Assembly (NCBI GenBank): GCA_947683625.1
Contig: CANTUR010000125.1
Span: 3,906,001 to 3,970,000 of the forward strand
Length of the DNA: 64,000 nucleotides
Direction: 5' to 3'
From: Mallotus nudiflorus
Lineage: Eukaryota > Streptophyta > Magnoliopsida > Malpighiales > Euphorbiaceae
In this document: in pieces, positions 42,979-54,719 of the stretch
How positions within the stretch are numbered: the first letter of the stretch is position 1
Layout: every line of letters starts with the position of its first letter
Program-made: the position numbers and the translations under genes
Notes under the pieces: model-generated
Told to the model about the DNA's origin: nothing
What the model saw: the letters and a program-made list of their open reading frames with translations, nothing else
Databases searched by the model: none

Positions 42979-45789
42979 TAATATTTTTGGTTGATTTAAG
43001 TTAAGGTTTATAAGCTGCAGAATTCAGATTCTGAGTACCTTCTTTTTCAGTCTCTGTATTTTAATCATATCTTAAGCTAGGAAGATTGAAATTAAATGTT
43101 CTTTAATGATCAAGAAACTTAAAAAGTTAGACTAATAAGAGAAAATATTTTATTGCTCAATCTATTAGAGTAATTCAGCTAATTGTAATTTAACCTCTAT
43201 AACTTTCTTTGTGGTTATTGAATTGAAGTGAAACTTTCATAGTAAGTACTACACACATATATCTAATTTTAGTTATAATTTTTACTCAAAATTCATTTTG
43301 TATAAGCTGCAATAATTTATCAAATTCATACCTAAAACAGCCCTTTTAGAATAAATAGATTAAATTTGTAGAATTGAGTTGACTTGCATATAGTTTGGAG
43401 GGCTGCATGATTAGAGCAGTATATAGTATTGTTATATTGATGATTTTTAAATAAAATTTCATGCTTTAGGTGCTGGAAAAGACAAGGAAGGTGGTATTGC
43501 AAACTAAGCAAGTCAGTGAATCAATTATGTGTGTATGTAATTTATTTTTATGAATAGATATTCAAGCCCTTTAAATTTTCTTATATCAGTAATAAAATGA
43601 AGTTTAAATGTTGTTTTATGAACTTAAAATTGATGCATTGGAATTATTTCAATTCAATTTATTTACCACTTGAATTACTGGTTTACAATTTAAGCTTTGA
43701 AACAATTATGGTTACAAGTTCACAAGCTAAATGTGCTACTACTCTATTTTTATTTTGAAATCTAATTTGAGAATCTGATTTAAGATTATTTAAATTACTT
43801 GATGATTTAGTTGAGTTTATAAATAGCTTAATTTTATTTATTTGAATTATAATGAAAGATTGTTCGATTTTGAATGCTTTATTGAATAATAAATGTATTA
43901 GCAGCATTTTAACTGATTATTTAATGGAAATGGTAATTGATACTGTGCATTACCACCCTATATGAGATGTGAGGTTGTGGTCTTATATGCACATCTAAGA
44001 TTGTTATGAGATGTGTTAACGTGTTATATGAACATCTGAGATCGTGATGGTTACTATTAAGTAATAGAAGATAGGGCACTTAATTCTAGGATGATGAAGG
44101 GAGAAGGGTCATTCCATGCTAATGTAGTCGAAGGGTCATTCCATGCTAATGTAGTCGAAGGGTTACCCTTTAAATGCACCTAGAGAGTGAGTTTGTAATG
44201 GCCTATATGTTATGGCTGGTTTATGATGCTCATAGCAGGATTGGTTAATATAAAGGAAAGTTGTGTTGATGTTTTGAAAGAACTTGTATTATGATTTGAA
44301 AGCAAAAATGGACTTCACATTTCATGTGTCTTATATTTTAATTATAAATGCTTTAGTTTTCTGATTTTAGAAGTTTTTTGTATTTGGTTAACTAAGTTGC
44401 TTTATGCTTGCAATATCTATTAACTAAGTATTTTTGTACTTTATTTTCTCCATTTTCAAAATCTTTCAAATAGCAAAGCTTGATAGTGGATATTTAAGCC
44501 TAAAGAGTTCTATATATAGACTACTAATGGTTGGCCTAACAACCTTGCTTTATTGTTGCTCTCATTTTGGTGGCTATAATATTGTATATTTTAGGTTTAA
44601 AACTTTTATAGAAATGTTATTGTAAATTATATACTAAACTATTGTTAACTTAATCTTTACTACTATTTTAATGTGAATTTGGCTTATGTCTATTTAAATA
44701 TTTATATTCAAACTAAATGATAAGCATTAAATTTATTTAATTTTATTAAAGGTGATTTAAAGAGTGGAGAAAAGTAAGCTTTAGTGTCCATCTAGGGCTA
44801 TATGAGATGGGATAAGATACTAACTATCCACCTCGGGCTATAGGAGACAGGGTATGACACACAAGCTCATTGATAACAATCTCTATTCCCCTTGCTTATT
44901 TAGTGTCTATTTTATTATTCTCCTGGGTTGTTATTGAATATTGAATGATGGATTTTGAAGCTATGTTTGGTTAGTTTTATCTAAGTTGTTGGGATTTTGG
45001 AAACCCATTTGACTTAAGTTCATCTAATAGATTTTGTTCTTGGTTATTATATATTGTGTTTGTTGAGCATTATTGTATGTTGTGCTCTGGCCAAATGCAA
45101 CTCTAATTTAGATCTATACATTAAGAAATGGTAGATTTAATAGACCCATGAATACATGTTAGATTAATCAATGACTTAAGAGAGCTTGATTCGATTTAAT
45201 TATCCATAAGCTTGCTTAATGCCTTGTATGTTTGATGTTGTCTTATTTTATAATGATGATGAGAGTTAAGCCATACTTTGAGATTTAATTGATGCATGCT
45301 TGTAGAGTTTAGCATTACTTAAGAAAGAGTGCTAAATGCTTCTTAGAAGCTTAAGATATGCAATCATCCTTAATGGATCTCTAATTTGACTTGATAAGAA
45401 TGTGGTGTACAATTCCCTAACAACATAGTCCCTTTATTAATTCATTTCATCATTAGTTAGTCAGAAATAGTTTGATTTACATTTCATTATTTGTTTGTTA
45501 TTTGGTTTATTCATTAGTTAAATTCAATTCAGAAGATTTAAATAAATTCAACTAAAGCTAATAGGTGTTTAGTTCATAATCCTCAAGAGAATAATACTCT
45601 ACTTACTTCTATATTACTTGTTGACCCGTATACTTGCAGTGTATAAGACAACAGTTATCCTAGAGAAAAATTTAAAAATAATATTGTAATGTAATATAAA
45701 ACCTTAAGATCATAAATTTTGTCAACAAACCTTATAATCATATAGAATATATAAATCTTATAAGCAAACCTTAAGATCATATATAGAAT
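42979..45789. other. Noncoding, LTR-like DNA, origin unresolved
   Basis: Continuation of the host DNA of C2. A 27-bp unit is exactly duplicated at 44104-44157. An imperfect pair of GGGCTATA(T/G)GAGA motifs lies at 44795-44850. TTGACCCGTATACTTGCAGT at 45621-45640 resembles text near the ends of long Athila-type LTRs. No coding domain was recognised on either strand. Confidence 0.4.
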
Positions 45790-45986
45790 TTTTTTTTAAT
45801 CTAAACTATCAGTATCTAGAATGCACTAAACTTTGAATAATTCGATTTGACTCAAGTAGGACCATAAAAATGGTAAAAAAATTTCAACAACTAATTTAAT
45901 ATGAATACATATACCAAAATTTAAACCCAAGATATGGCTTAAATGAGAATACTTTCATGCTACTTTATTCCACTGGTTGTTGGCAT
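45790..45986 (-). repeat. SINE-like copy A
   Basis: On the minus strand an A-box-like CCAGTGGAATAAAG region, then a B-box-like GGGTTTAAAT, and a terminal A run (T run at 45790-45798 on plus). It aligns along its length with 51240-51466. Confidence 0.45.
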
Positions 45987-46269
45987 ATATAACACTTTTT
46001 TTAAAAAAATATTATTCTGAAAGATCAAATCAAAAGTACCATATATGCTAAAGAAGAAGAAGGCATAAAAAAGAAAATTGTATCATTTTATTACATAAAA
46101 AAATGAACAAAAAATACATATGAAACAACATGTTAAACTACTAGAAGAATAGTACACACTATCTGTATGACAATAAGTAAGAGGAGAAAAGCAGCGACAG
46201 TCACATAAATGGCACTCTATGGATTATTAAAATACTTTTCCTATAACACTATTGTCCTATTATGCCAAG

Positions 46270-47560
46270 GATTTTTATATTATTCTTCCATTTCTTTTAT
46301 GAGCTCAAAATAATGGAAATCCTTGCCAAGTGATACAAGATTATGCACGTTGAGTCTTAACAAACATTATCATAACATGGCTATCCATTAACCAGTTCTC
46401 TATGATACCATTTTGAACCAGCAATTGCACATCTTCAAGAGTATTAATAAGAAAATCCATTATATAATTGCTCAAAGAAATTTAATACTCTCTTGATTAG
46501 TTTTAATAATAAAAGGGGTGTTACTTAAATAATGTCTCCACTTTGTTATAGCAAAGATGATAGCCATTAATTTTTTCTTGTAAGTGGAAGCATCCTAATG
46601 TTTTGGGCTTAATACCTTGCTAAGGAAGCTAATGGTCTCTGGTTTTGCATTAAGACTACTCTAGTGCCCTTATTACTCACATATGTTTCAAAAATAAAGG
46701 GCTAAGAAAAATTCAGTAGTGCAAGCACTGTTGCAATGCACATTGCATGCTTCAGTTGTTTAAAGGCTTGATCAACTCATTCTCTTCATTTAAATGCATC
46801 CTTTTTAAGCAAGTCCATGAGTGGCTTGTTGATCACTCTATATCCTTTAACAAACCTCATGTAATAACCTGTGAGCCATAAAAATCCACTGATTGACTTC
46901 AAATTTGCTGGAGTTTGCCAATTACTCATTACTTCCACTTTAGCTTTATCTATGCTCACCCCTTATTAGTTAATAACATGCACCAGATACTCCACTTATT
47001 ATTAAGTAAAAGAGCACTTAGACATTTTAGGATAGAGTTGATGTTGTAACAAGACCTGCAAAGTTGTCTCTAAGTATTGCAATGCAACTTAAAACTTAGA
47101 CTACAAATTAGTATGTTATCAAAGAACACCAATATAAACTTCCTCAAATACAACTTGAAAATTGTATTTGTTAATGACTAAATAGTAGCAGGCATTTGTA
47201 AGCCCAAATGGCATCACATTAAACTCAAAGTGGCTATGATACATGTGAAAGGCAGTTTTGTATACATCATACACTTTCTTTCTAATTTGATGATAACCTG
47301 GCTAAAGGTCTAGTTTTGTAAAATACTATAAACCCTTTAATTCATCCAATAGATCTTCCATAATAAGGATTAGAAATTTATCTTTGATAGTAAATGCATT
47401 CAATTGCCTATAGTCCATAAAAAACCTCCAACTGCCATGCTTCTTCTTAATTAGCAACACTAGTGATGCAAAGGGACTGCTACTAGGCTGAATTAGATCA
47501 TTGTCAAGCATCTCTTTCACTTATTTCTTAATTTTTAATTTTTTAAAATAAGGGTATCGA
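46270..47560 (-). pseudogene. pol: G3 gypsy RT-RNase H fragment, decayed
   Basis: Open frame 47326-47520 holds the start of RT (LIQPSSSPFASLVLLIKKKH, WRFFMDYRQLNAFTIKDKF). Further left, across stops, come YLVHVIN, WQTPANLKSISGFLWLTGYY, FVKGYRVINKPLMDLLKKDA, FKQLKHAMCIATVLALLNF (RT thumb and RNase H) and more degenerate RNase H. Integrase and the 3' LTR are not found to the left, so the element is truncated there. Confidence 0.82.
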
Positions 47561-48219
47561 TAAAGCCTAATGTTTGCAGGTTAGGCTCTTTCTTTCAGGG
47601 GTATGGCTTAATCATGGCTTTGGTGGGGTGGTAGAGATTTTGGATCTTTAAGGTCTTGATAATACTTATCAATAAGGGATTTGAAAAGTGGTGGTAGTTC
47701 TGTTTGTTTGGTTTGGGTGATAGTGTTTAGTTGCTTTTTAGTTTCAATGGTGTTTAGTTGTTTTGTGGTTCCAATGGTGTTTAGTTGCTATGTGGTTTTA
47801 ATGCTATTTAGTTGCTCTATGGTTTTACGTTCATAATGGTCAAAAATTACAAAAAAATTGATCAAAAGTTTAGTCGCATCCTTTCTTTAGCAGCTTCTAT
47901 AAATTTTTCCCACATATAGTATTGAGATTAGCAACCTCTTTCCCCTGTGAGCTCAATTTGCTTATTATTATTGTTGAACATTAGCTTCATTTCCCATAAA
48001 ATTCAAATGTTATTGGGTTGTAATTCTTCATCCAATCCACTCCTAATACCATGTCATAACCTCCTAGCCTTAGCACTCTGTAATCAAACTCAAATTCATG
48101 ATTCTACATTGTCTATTTGAACTTTCACACTTTATTTTACTAATCTATTTGAGCTTTTCACACTTTATTTTACTAATCATACTCTGACTGTTAGACATTG
48201 TGACCCATAAGGTTTTAGC
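47561..48219 (-). other. G3 protease-RT linker, heavily decayed
   Basis: Contains repeated TTTAGTTGCT(T/A)TGTGGTTT-like segments near 47725-47825 (an internal degenerate repeat of about 35 bp). No open frame. Confidence 0.5.
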
Positions 48220-48543
48220 CTATGTTATAGTTCCTTGGACCTCCCTCACCATTTTGGCATCCACAAAACTATGAGTGCTACCATTGTCAATTAGTATCAT
48301 GATTCTCTTACCATTGATCTCTCCCTTAATTTTAAGGGAATTAGCTACCTCTATCCCTTCAATGGTGTGCATAAAGATTTTAATACTATCAATCACATAT
48401 TTTAGCTCATCACTTCCTTGCAATTCCTCATCTAATTCTTCTTCTTCCATAGCAATGAGAACATCCAAACTCTTGGTCTTGCACACATGACCTATAAAGT
48501 ATTTATCTCCACACCTGAAGCATTGGCCTAGATTCCTCTTCAC
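48220..48543 (-). pseudogene. G3 zinc knuckle and aspartic protease
   Basis: 107 codons: CFRCGDKYFIGHVCK (gag zinc knuckle of the plant gypsy type), an acidic spacer EEEELDEE, and the protease entry IMILIDNGSTHSFVDAKMV with the active-site motif DNGST. The frame then breaks. The gag knuckle fused to protease is the normal order. Confidence 0.85.
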
Positions 48544-49220
48544 TTAATTTAGGGTGGTCATTTTAGTAGTGTCAGTTTGGAGGCTACTATTTGAGTTATT
48601 GACTTCATATTTAAGGGATGGTTTTCTATCAATGGTGTTGGGCTGATAAGCTTTGGTGATTTTTGTTTGTGTGTTTATTGGGTAAGGTTTGGTAGTATTC
48701 TTGAACAATGGCTTTTGTTTCTTGAACATAGCCATAATGGATTATTCATAAAGCTTGGCTTGCTCATAGGCCTGGTTTAAAGTTGTGGGTCTAAATAATC
48801 TAACCATGGGCCTAAGCTTTTTACTCAACCCACTAATGAAGCTAGAGACAAAATAGTGTTCATCTAGCTCAGGGTGATATTTTAGCATGAGTGATTTGAG
48901 CTATTCAAATTTCTCTTGGTATTCTTCAACCATCCCTTTTTGCTTTATTTTGTTAAACTCCTTCACCACATCTAGCACAATCTCTCCAAATTGTTTACAA
49001 AGTTCCTTATAAAATTCTTCCCAAGTGCTACCCTTATGTTGAAATTGCCTACCTTGATACCAAATATCAGCCTTTTCTCCTAAATAAAGAGTGGCCAAAT
49101 TAATCTTTTGTTCATATGAAATCCTAAATATTTGAAAATACTTCTCACACTTCCTAATCCAACTCCTTAGATTATCTCCCTCAAATTTTGTAAGCTCCAT
49201 TTTTGGTATTCTATTACCAA
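48544..49220 (-). pseudogene. gag: G3 gag relic (capsid domain)
   Basis: Frame 48901-49200 reads KFEGDNLRSWIRKCEKYFQI, ATLYLGEKADIWYQG, STWEEFYKELCKQFGE and VKEFNKIKQKG, the Retrotrans_gag domain. Continuation across stops to 48735 and then the frame 48544-48735 (Pro/Lys/Asn/Thr-rich) leads into the zinc knuckle. Confidence 0.85.
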
Positions 49221-49702
49221 AATTAAAGTTATTGAAGAATGGATTAGTCTAGAAATTTCCTAATCCTAAACTTGATTGACCTATTTACATATTCTCATTA
49301 ATAGCTATTGCATTAATATTTACTACTGATGGAGTGGGTAAGATACTTTTACCTTTATTTTTGCCCAGATTAATCTCTTTAGTTGGTTGAATAGGGGATA
49401 TCTATGGAGAGGCTATTTGAGGCTTGGGTAAGTGATTTCATCATCTCTATCATCTTCTTCATTTGTTGTTGTAGTAATTAATGCGAGGCTTGAATAACTT
49501 CTTAGGCATTTATTTGTTCTTCAACAAACTACTTACAATTACTTTCCAATTGCCTATAAACCTCTCTTTTAAATTCCTCACATCTTTGATATAGCACCTT
49601 TATCTATTCCTCTATCGATTGCATTATACTGGTTTCATTTGTAGCCTTTATATTTTTCTCTGCTATATCTCTTATGGTAGCTAGACTCTCCTTAGGATCT
49701 AA
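49221..49702 (-). other. G3 gag N-terminus and leader, decayed
   Basis: Minus-strand text of the gag start is degenerate. No intact frame. Confidence 0.5.
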
Positions 49703-49715
49703 CTCTTTGATACCA
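49703..49715 (-). promoter_or_regulatory. Primer binding site of G3
   Basis: Minus-strand TGGTATCAAAGAG, three bases from the LTR end, close to the tRNA-iMet type. Confidence 0.7.
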
Positions 49716-49718
49716 CTC

Positions 49719-50077
49719 TGTCAAGCCCCTAACTCATATATGTTCAAGTTAATCAGCTAAGAAAAGAGAGAAAGGAAAGAAAAAAGAGAAAAGAGATTGA
49801 CAAATAGGCGTGAAAGGGATAGAATATATTAATTAATAAGTCATGCTCCCTAACATTCATTCTGCATTATATGTGTGTGTATGTGTGTGTGTATGTGTAG
49901 CCACTCAATAGCTAATAGTTGGCATAACATAATCCACTAGCAACGTAACTGAAAATAATAAAATAACAACTTTTCTTTACGCACAACCACATCACTAGCC
50001 AATCACTGGCCCATCATTTCCATCCATTAATTAGGCGTCAACCTTCTGGTCATGTTCTTCCTTCTTGGATCTTGACA
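49719..50077 (-). repeat. 5' LTR of G3, 359 bp
   Basis: Ends form a 7-bp inverted repeat TGTCAAG...CTTGACA and the LTR directly adjoins the primer site. It contains a GT-rich simple repeat at about 49870-49900. Confidence 0.75.
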
Positions 50078-51239
50078 TTTTTCTAGCCACTTATCTTCCT
50101 TAAGTAAAGAGAGGTGATTTTTTGCCATTTTTAGCCTGAAATCACTCCTCTACACCTCTTTTTTTATCAACTTATCTCTTAAATAAGTGGTTATTCCATA
50201 TAGATCTAGGTTTTATTTTGTTTTTCATGATTTATTCATCTTGTTGTAGCATTTGGATTTTTATCGTCTTGTTACGACGTTTTGTTTTCCACCATCTTAT
50301 TGTGCCTTTTATCTGTGTTTGGGCAATTCATACAGGCAAAACATTTTTTATCAGACAAAAACAACAAATCAGATTATGGTCTTCAATATATTACAAAATT
50401 GGAATTATAGGTATTAAAGTCATTATAATATTATCAAATTTCTAGGTTTTGAGCCGATTTATTATGCTATTAACTTAGGTGTTGTTCCATTTTTTATAGT
50501 TTTTAGCGAATTTGTATCTATATTTCTATCATTGTATTGTTAGTTTGAATCAATAAAATTATTTTTCTTTTTGAAAAACAATTTACTTTAAAATAATTGT
50601 AATTTTTTATTTAAATATGACAAATATTTTTAGTGGCTAATTAAAGAAAATAATTACCATCTACAACAAATTAAATTTTATTTTAAAAAAAAATAATTCA
50701 TTAGAGGCAAATATAACATAAATTATATTAGTTGGGAAAATTAAATTTTAGAGGCAAATATTATTAATCCCTAAAAATTAAAATTTATTTAAAAATTATA
50801 ATCTTCACATATTTTATTATTAAATAGTTACGAATGCTATTATATATAGTGGCAATTTAAAATTTGGAATCAAAATTCACGTTATAGTGACATATTTTTA
50901 GTGATAAATAAGATATATTAGACCCTAAAAACTAAAATTTATTTACAAATTATAATTTCTAGGTAAATTCATATTAAATAGTGATAAATACAATTATATA
51001 TAGTGACAATTTTGAATTTAGACTCAAAATTGATGTGACAAAACAAAAATTTTATTTGAATAATTTTCTTGTATTGAACATATGCATTTTGGACATATTA
51101 AAACACATTGATTTTAAACTTAAAGTTTTAATTTACCGACGCTCAACCATTTTAATCACCAAATATTAACTTACCGTTTTAGATATGACATCAGAAGCAT
51201 AAAAATCTTCTTCATATTTTTTATATATATGTATATATT
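50078..51239. other. AT-rich, no gene; degenerate 154-bp direct repeat
   Basis: 50755-50890 and 50909-51044 share AAAATTTATTTA, TATATATAGTG(G/A)CAATTT and TCAAAATT at a spacing of about 154 bp, with TAGTGRC motifs typical of some plant MITEs. No coding frame is supported. Confidence 0.5.
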
Positions 51240-51466
51240 TTTTTTAGCTGTTGATATTTATAATCAATTAAACTCAAATTAATGGGTTTGATTTAGATAG
51301 AATCTAACTAATGCAGTTTAACCTAGACAAGATCACAAAAATAGAAAAAATCTCTCAACAATTTATTTAATACAATTACATCTATTAGAATTCGAACTTA
51401 AAACCTAATTTAAGTGAAAATAGTTTCCTATCAACCGATTGGAATGGTTGATAGTATTTTATTTTA
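51240..51466 (-). repeat. SINE-like copy B
   Basis: Minus strand: A-box-like CAATCGGTTGATAGGAAACT, B-box-like AAGTTCGAATTC about 45 bp further, then a non-tRNA body ending in ATTAATTTGAGTTTAATTGA. The spacing fits an internal Pol III promoter of a tRNA-derived SINE. Confidence 0.5.
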
Positions 51467-51966
51467 AAGTCATGAGCATATCCTCTGTAAATACCACAAT
51501 AATAGATTTGGAAAAACTCGCAGTCATTAATGAAATTCATGGCTATTTAATTTAATATTTGTATATTAATTTATTGTATAATTAATATGATGATATACTA
51601 TTAGAAAATATTGTTTTATAATTAAATAGTATATATTTAGAAATAAATTTTATTAAATTAAATAATATCACAATAATAAGTCTTTCATGAATAATTTAAA
51701 TGATAAAAGATATGTATATCAAATGTGGAGAGCGGGATTTTGAATCCCCGTTTTCCTTATACTCCCTTTTTATGGTGAAAAATTAAAACACTTCAGCCAA
51801 TTAAAAAATCACATCAACTAATTAATATAATGAATTATTATGAAAGTATCAAATTAAATAATTATAGTATCACGGAAATGCTATTGACAAACTATATAAC
51901 ATAAGGTAGTGCACGTATTAAAAATAAATGAATATTACAATAATAATAAAATAAAATGAATCAAAC
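51467..51966. other. AT-rich, no gene seen
   Basis: A short GGGATTTTGAATCCC palindrome at 51734-51748 is the only marked structure. If the small gene to the right has a third exon it would lie here, but none was recognised. Confidence 0.4.
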
Positions 51967-52327
51967 CTTAACAGGCGGATTGCCTAGTTTTCTGTCTCTA
52001 TCATCATTAGCAACATATCGTCCAGGAGAACGGTATCCAAAATCTGATAATCACAATATCAAGCAATTTGTCAATACAATCGGCAGATACATATAATTGT
52101 TCTAAATTACATGTAAAAATATGGATATCGTAACATAATTTTGTTTGTGAACACAAAAAAGTACTCTAACATCATATAGAAATATGCATTAATATTCTTA
52201 AATGAATATTATTCATATTGAATTAATGCCAATATTGAAGACAACATTTCGGAAAATAGTTTCATCAATAATATAATCTTTTCGATGTATTTTTATAAGC
52301 AATAGTTATACTATGTTTATGTAGTAC

Positions 52328-52361
<34 letters not shown>

Positions 52362-52416
52362 AAAAATATATAGAAAGATCGAATTACTTACCAAATACAC
52401 TTCTTGCTTTAACCAT
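51967..52416 (-). CDS. Candidate small two-exon gene (first exons), product unknown
   Basis: Minus strand: ATG at 52416 opens a 25-nt exon (MVKARSVF) ending at a strong donor G|GTAAGT (52391). The acceptor ATTATCAG at 52044 leads to a 77-nt exon (51967-52043). The two join in frame as 34 codons, FGYRSPGRYVANDDRDRKLG and NPPVK, followed by GTTTGA (a stop after one more codon, or a weak donor). Upstream lie a CT-rich leader (CTCTCTCTCTCTC near 52570) and a TATATAAAGG box (52645-52654). The base composition of exon 2 stands out from its AT-rich surroundings. Family not recognised. It may be the start of a longer gene or a remnant. Confidence 0.35.
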
Positions 52417-52644
52417 CTCTCTATATTAAAGAGACAATAGAAATTATCTCTTAAACTGATTTGAAGAATGTACCCTTAAAATCATATATATATAATAAGA
52501 TTTCAATATTTAGAAATAATAAAATAATAAACTTTCAACATTTTGTCATATCAAAAGAAAACAAAATGAGAGAGAGAGAGAATAGAGATTTCCTCAAATA
52601 TATGATTTTAAGTGAGAAATGTAGAATAAATTGATGATTATCCA

Positions 52645-52654
52645 CCTTTATATA
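52645..52654 (-). promoter_or_regulatory. TATA-like box upstream of the small candidate gene
   Basis: Minus strand TATATAAAGG, about 230 bp before the proposed ATG, followed by a CT-rich leader. Confidence 0.35.
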
Positions 52655-52656
52655 CA

Positions 52657-53365
52657 ATTTCAAAGCTTATAAATTTGTACTATTTTGTTATCTTAATTAT
52701 TACCATATTATTTGAGGAAACGGCATGGAAAGAATCCTGTTAAGTATCTAAATGTATCTTCTAAGTGCCCCCAAACACGAGTAAAAAATAAATGGTGTTC
52801 TTTTCTAAAAGAATTAGAAAATAAATGGTGGCAATTGAAAACAAACAATGATTTACATGTTCAAACCAATCACAATGCTAAGCCATTTAAAGAAAAAAGA
52901 GAGAAATATAAAGTCTAAATTTTCTGAAGCAATATAAAATATTAAAACAATGGTTAATGTCTGCTAGCATTCCTATGCAACAGAAATTATGTGGTTGTGC
53001 TGTTATAGTTGTCCTTGGTATACCTAAGTGTCATTGCTTCGTATTAGAACAATTATTAATTGAATTATATTTTAAAGTTATTTTATTTTATTTTTTAATT
53101 TTATAAATTATATTAATTCTATCTAATTTTATTCTAAAAATATAATTATATTTTTTAAAACTATTTTTACATCCTCATAGAATAAATTTAACACTTATTA
53201 AAATTTTTATTCTTTTTTTTTACAAGAAAGAAATAAAATGTAAAAGAATAATTTTAAATTCTAATTTTACCGTAGTCGACATAAATTTTTAATTTTTTCA
53301 CTGAAATCATTATATTTTCAAGGGAGGTAATTATTGCTTTAATCAATAACACTTAGTGCTCTAAG
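52657..53365. other. AT-rich, no gene seen
   Basis: One 68-codon frame at 52712-52918 (Lys-rich, no domain) is probably chance. The remainder is A/T runs. Confidence 0.45.
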
Positions 53366-54030
53366 ATGGATGCTAGCGATTGTGTTGTTGCACTTAGTAT
53401 TAAGTTATTGAACCAGTCTAACATCAAAATATGGAAGACATTTATGGAGTCTTATCTTGTGGGTGAGGACTTATGGCAAGTTGTTGGAGGCTCTAATGTC
53501 CCAAGGCCATAAGACACTACTGAAAATTTTCTTCTTTAAGAGATCCATTTCTTAAAGACATATCACTGGCTGCAAGTCAACTTGATTGTTCAACAAAAGG
53601 GAATTTGCTCAGTTGCAATTTATGGAAACTAAATTAGAAAATTCTGTTCAAGGTGACTTGTCTATTGCTCAATATTTTTTTGAAGGTGAAGAATTGTATT
53701 GAAATTTCTCTCTTAGAGCCAAGTTTTGAAGCAAGAATGAAGCGACATAAAATTCGATGGTTCACATCAGCATACTCCTTTTATCACTTCTATTCAAGGG
53801 TGGATTCAATAACCATTATTCTTGGAAGATTTTGAAAGCCTGTTGTTTTCTCAAGAGTCTCTAGCCAAGCAACTGGTTGGAATATCTCTTAAATCTGAAG
53901 AACGTAGTGCATTGCTTGCTAGGAGAAAATTCGATTTCAAAAGAGAAAGGAAGCTAGAGAAAAGAAGGTGTATTATCGATGCCGCAAAATCAGACATATG
54001 AGTAAAACTTGTCGGCTAAAGTTGGTAGTG
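53366..54030 (+). pseudogene. gag: Isolated copia gag relic
   Basis: ATG at 53366 opens a gag start (ALSIKLLNQSNIKIWKTFME, YLVGEDLWQVVGGSNVP), matching the DUF4219/UBN2 type. Across frameshifts come EARMKRHKIRWF, TSIQGWIQ, SLLFSQESLAKQLVGISLKS and a zinc knuckle YYRCRKIRHMSKTCRL whose first Cys is Tyr. No pol follows, and the DNA ends in a TA microsatellite. It is in opposite orientation to the copia element at 57.6 kb and not part of it. Confidence 0.75.
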
Positions 54031-54125
54031 TAATTTTAGGCCTTCTCATTTCATCCATATATTAAACTTTCTTCGGACTCGTAACAAAATAAATTCTTTC
54101 TCATAGACATTGAGGGGTTCGGAGG

Positions 54126-54129
<4 letters not shown>

Positions 54130-54189
<60 letters not shown>
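54130..54189. repeat. (AT)n/(AC)n microsatellite
   Basis: About 48 bp of alternating A and T followed by several AC units. Confidence 0.95.
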
Positions 54190-54190
<1 letters not shown>

Positions 54191-54719
54191 AAGAGAGACA
54201 AATAAAATTATGAAAAAATCTTCAGTTACTATTATATAAAAATTAAAAAATTTAGTCATTTACTAATAGGAGTAAAATTAAATTAATTAAAATATAATTT
54301 TAATTTGATTGAAAGTCTATTTCTTATTTTAATTAGATTATCTTTTATTTTATAGTATTTCTATTTAAATTAGGATTAATGTTTATATATATTAAATACA
54401 ATTATATTTAGATTATGGATTTATATCTGAATTGGGATTAATAGTTAAATTAAGTCTATAAAAAGCAAATACTTTGTTTCATAATTGCATCACTTGAGAA
54501 TATTTTTAAAGAGTTTGTAATTTTTATATTTGATGAAATCTATTTAATGCATATCTTGATTGATCATGACTATATATAGATATATTTCAATAACATATTG
54601 ATTTTTTTTATAGTTTGTATAGATTATTTTTATTATAATTTCATGTTGTAGCCCTCCATTATTAATGCATGTCTTTTTTTTCCCATTGAGCTTGTAAATT
54701 CTTATTTCTAATAGATTTT
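54190..54719. other. AT-rich, no gene seen
   Basis: Only short A/T-rich repeats (AATTAAAATATAATTT). No domain on either strand. Confidence 0.5.

Larger units (their letters stand above)
46270..50077 (-). mobile_element. Ty3/gypsy remnant G3 with only its 5' LTR
   Basis: Minus-strand order 5' LTR (49719-50077), primer site, gag, protease, RT, RNase H. The missing 3' part suggests deletion and not solo-LTR formation. A search by eye for CTTGACA/TGTCAAG ends between 43 and 46.3 kb found no second LTR. Confidence 0.82.

Noticed and set aside
51728..51750. tRNA-like TGAATCCCCGTTTTCC segment
   Set aside because: Only a T-arm-like palindrome. No acceptor stem, anticodon arm or D arm can be placed.
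52712..52918. 68-codon Lys-rich frame as a gene
   Set aside because: No homology or splice or promoter context, and length is within chance for this composition.
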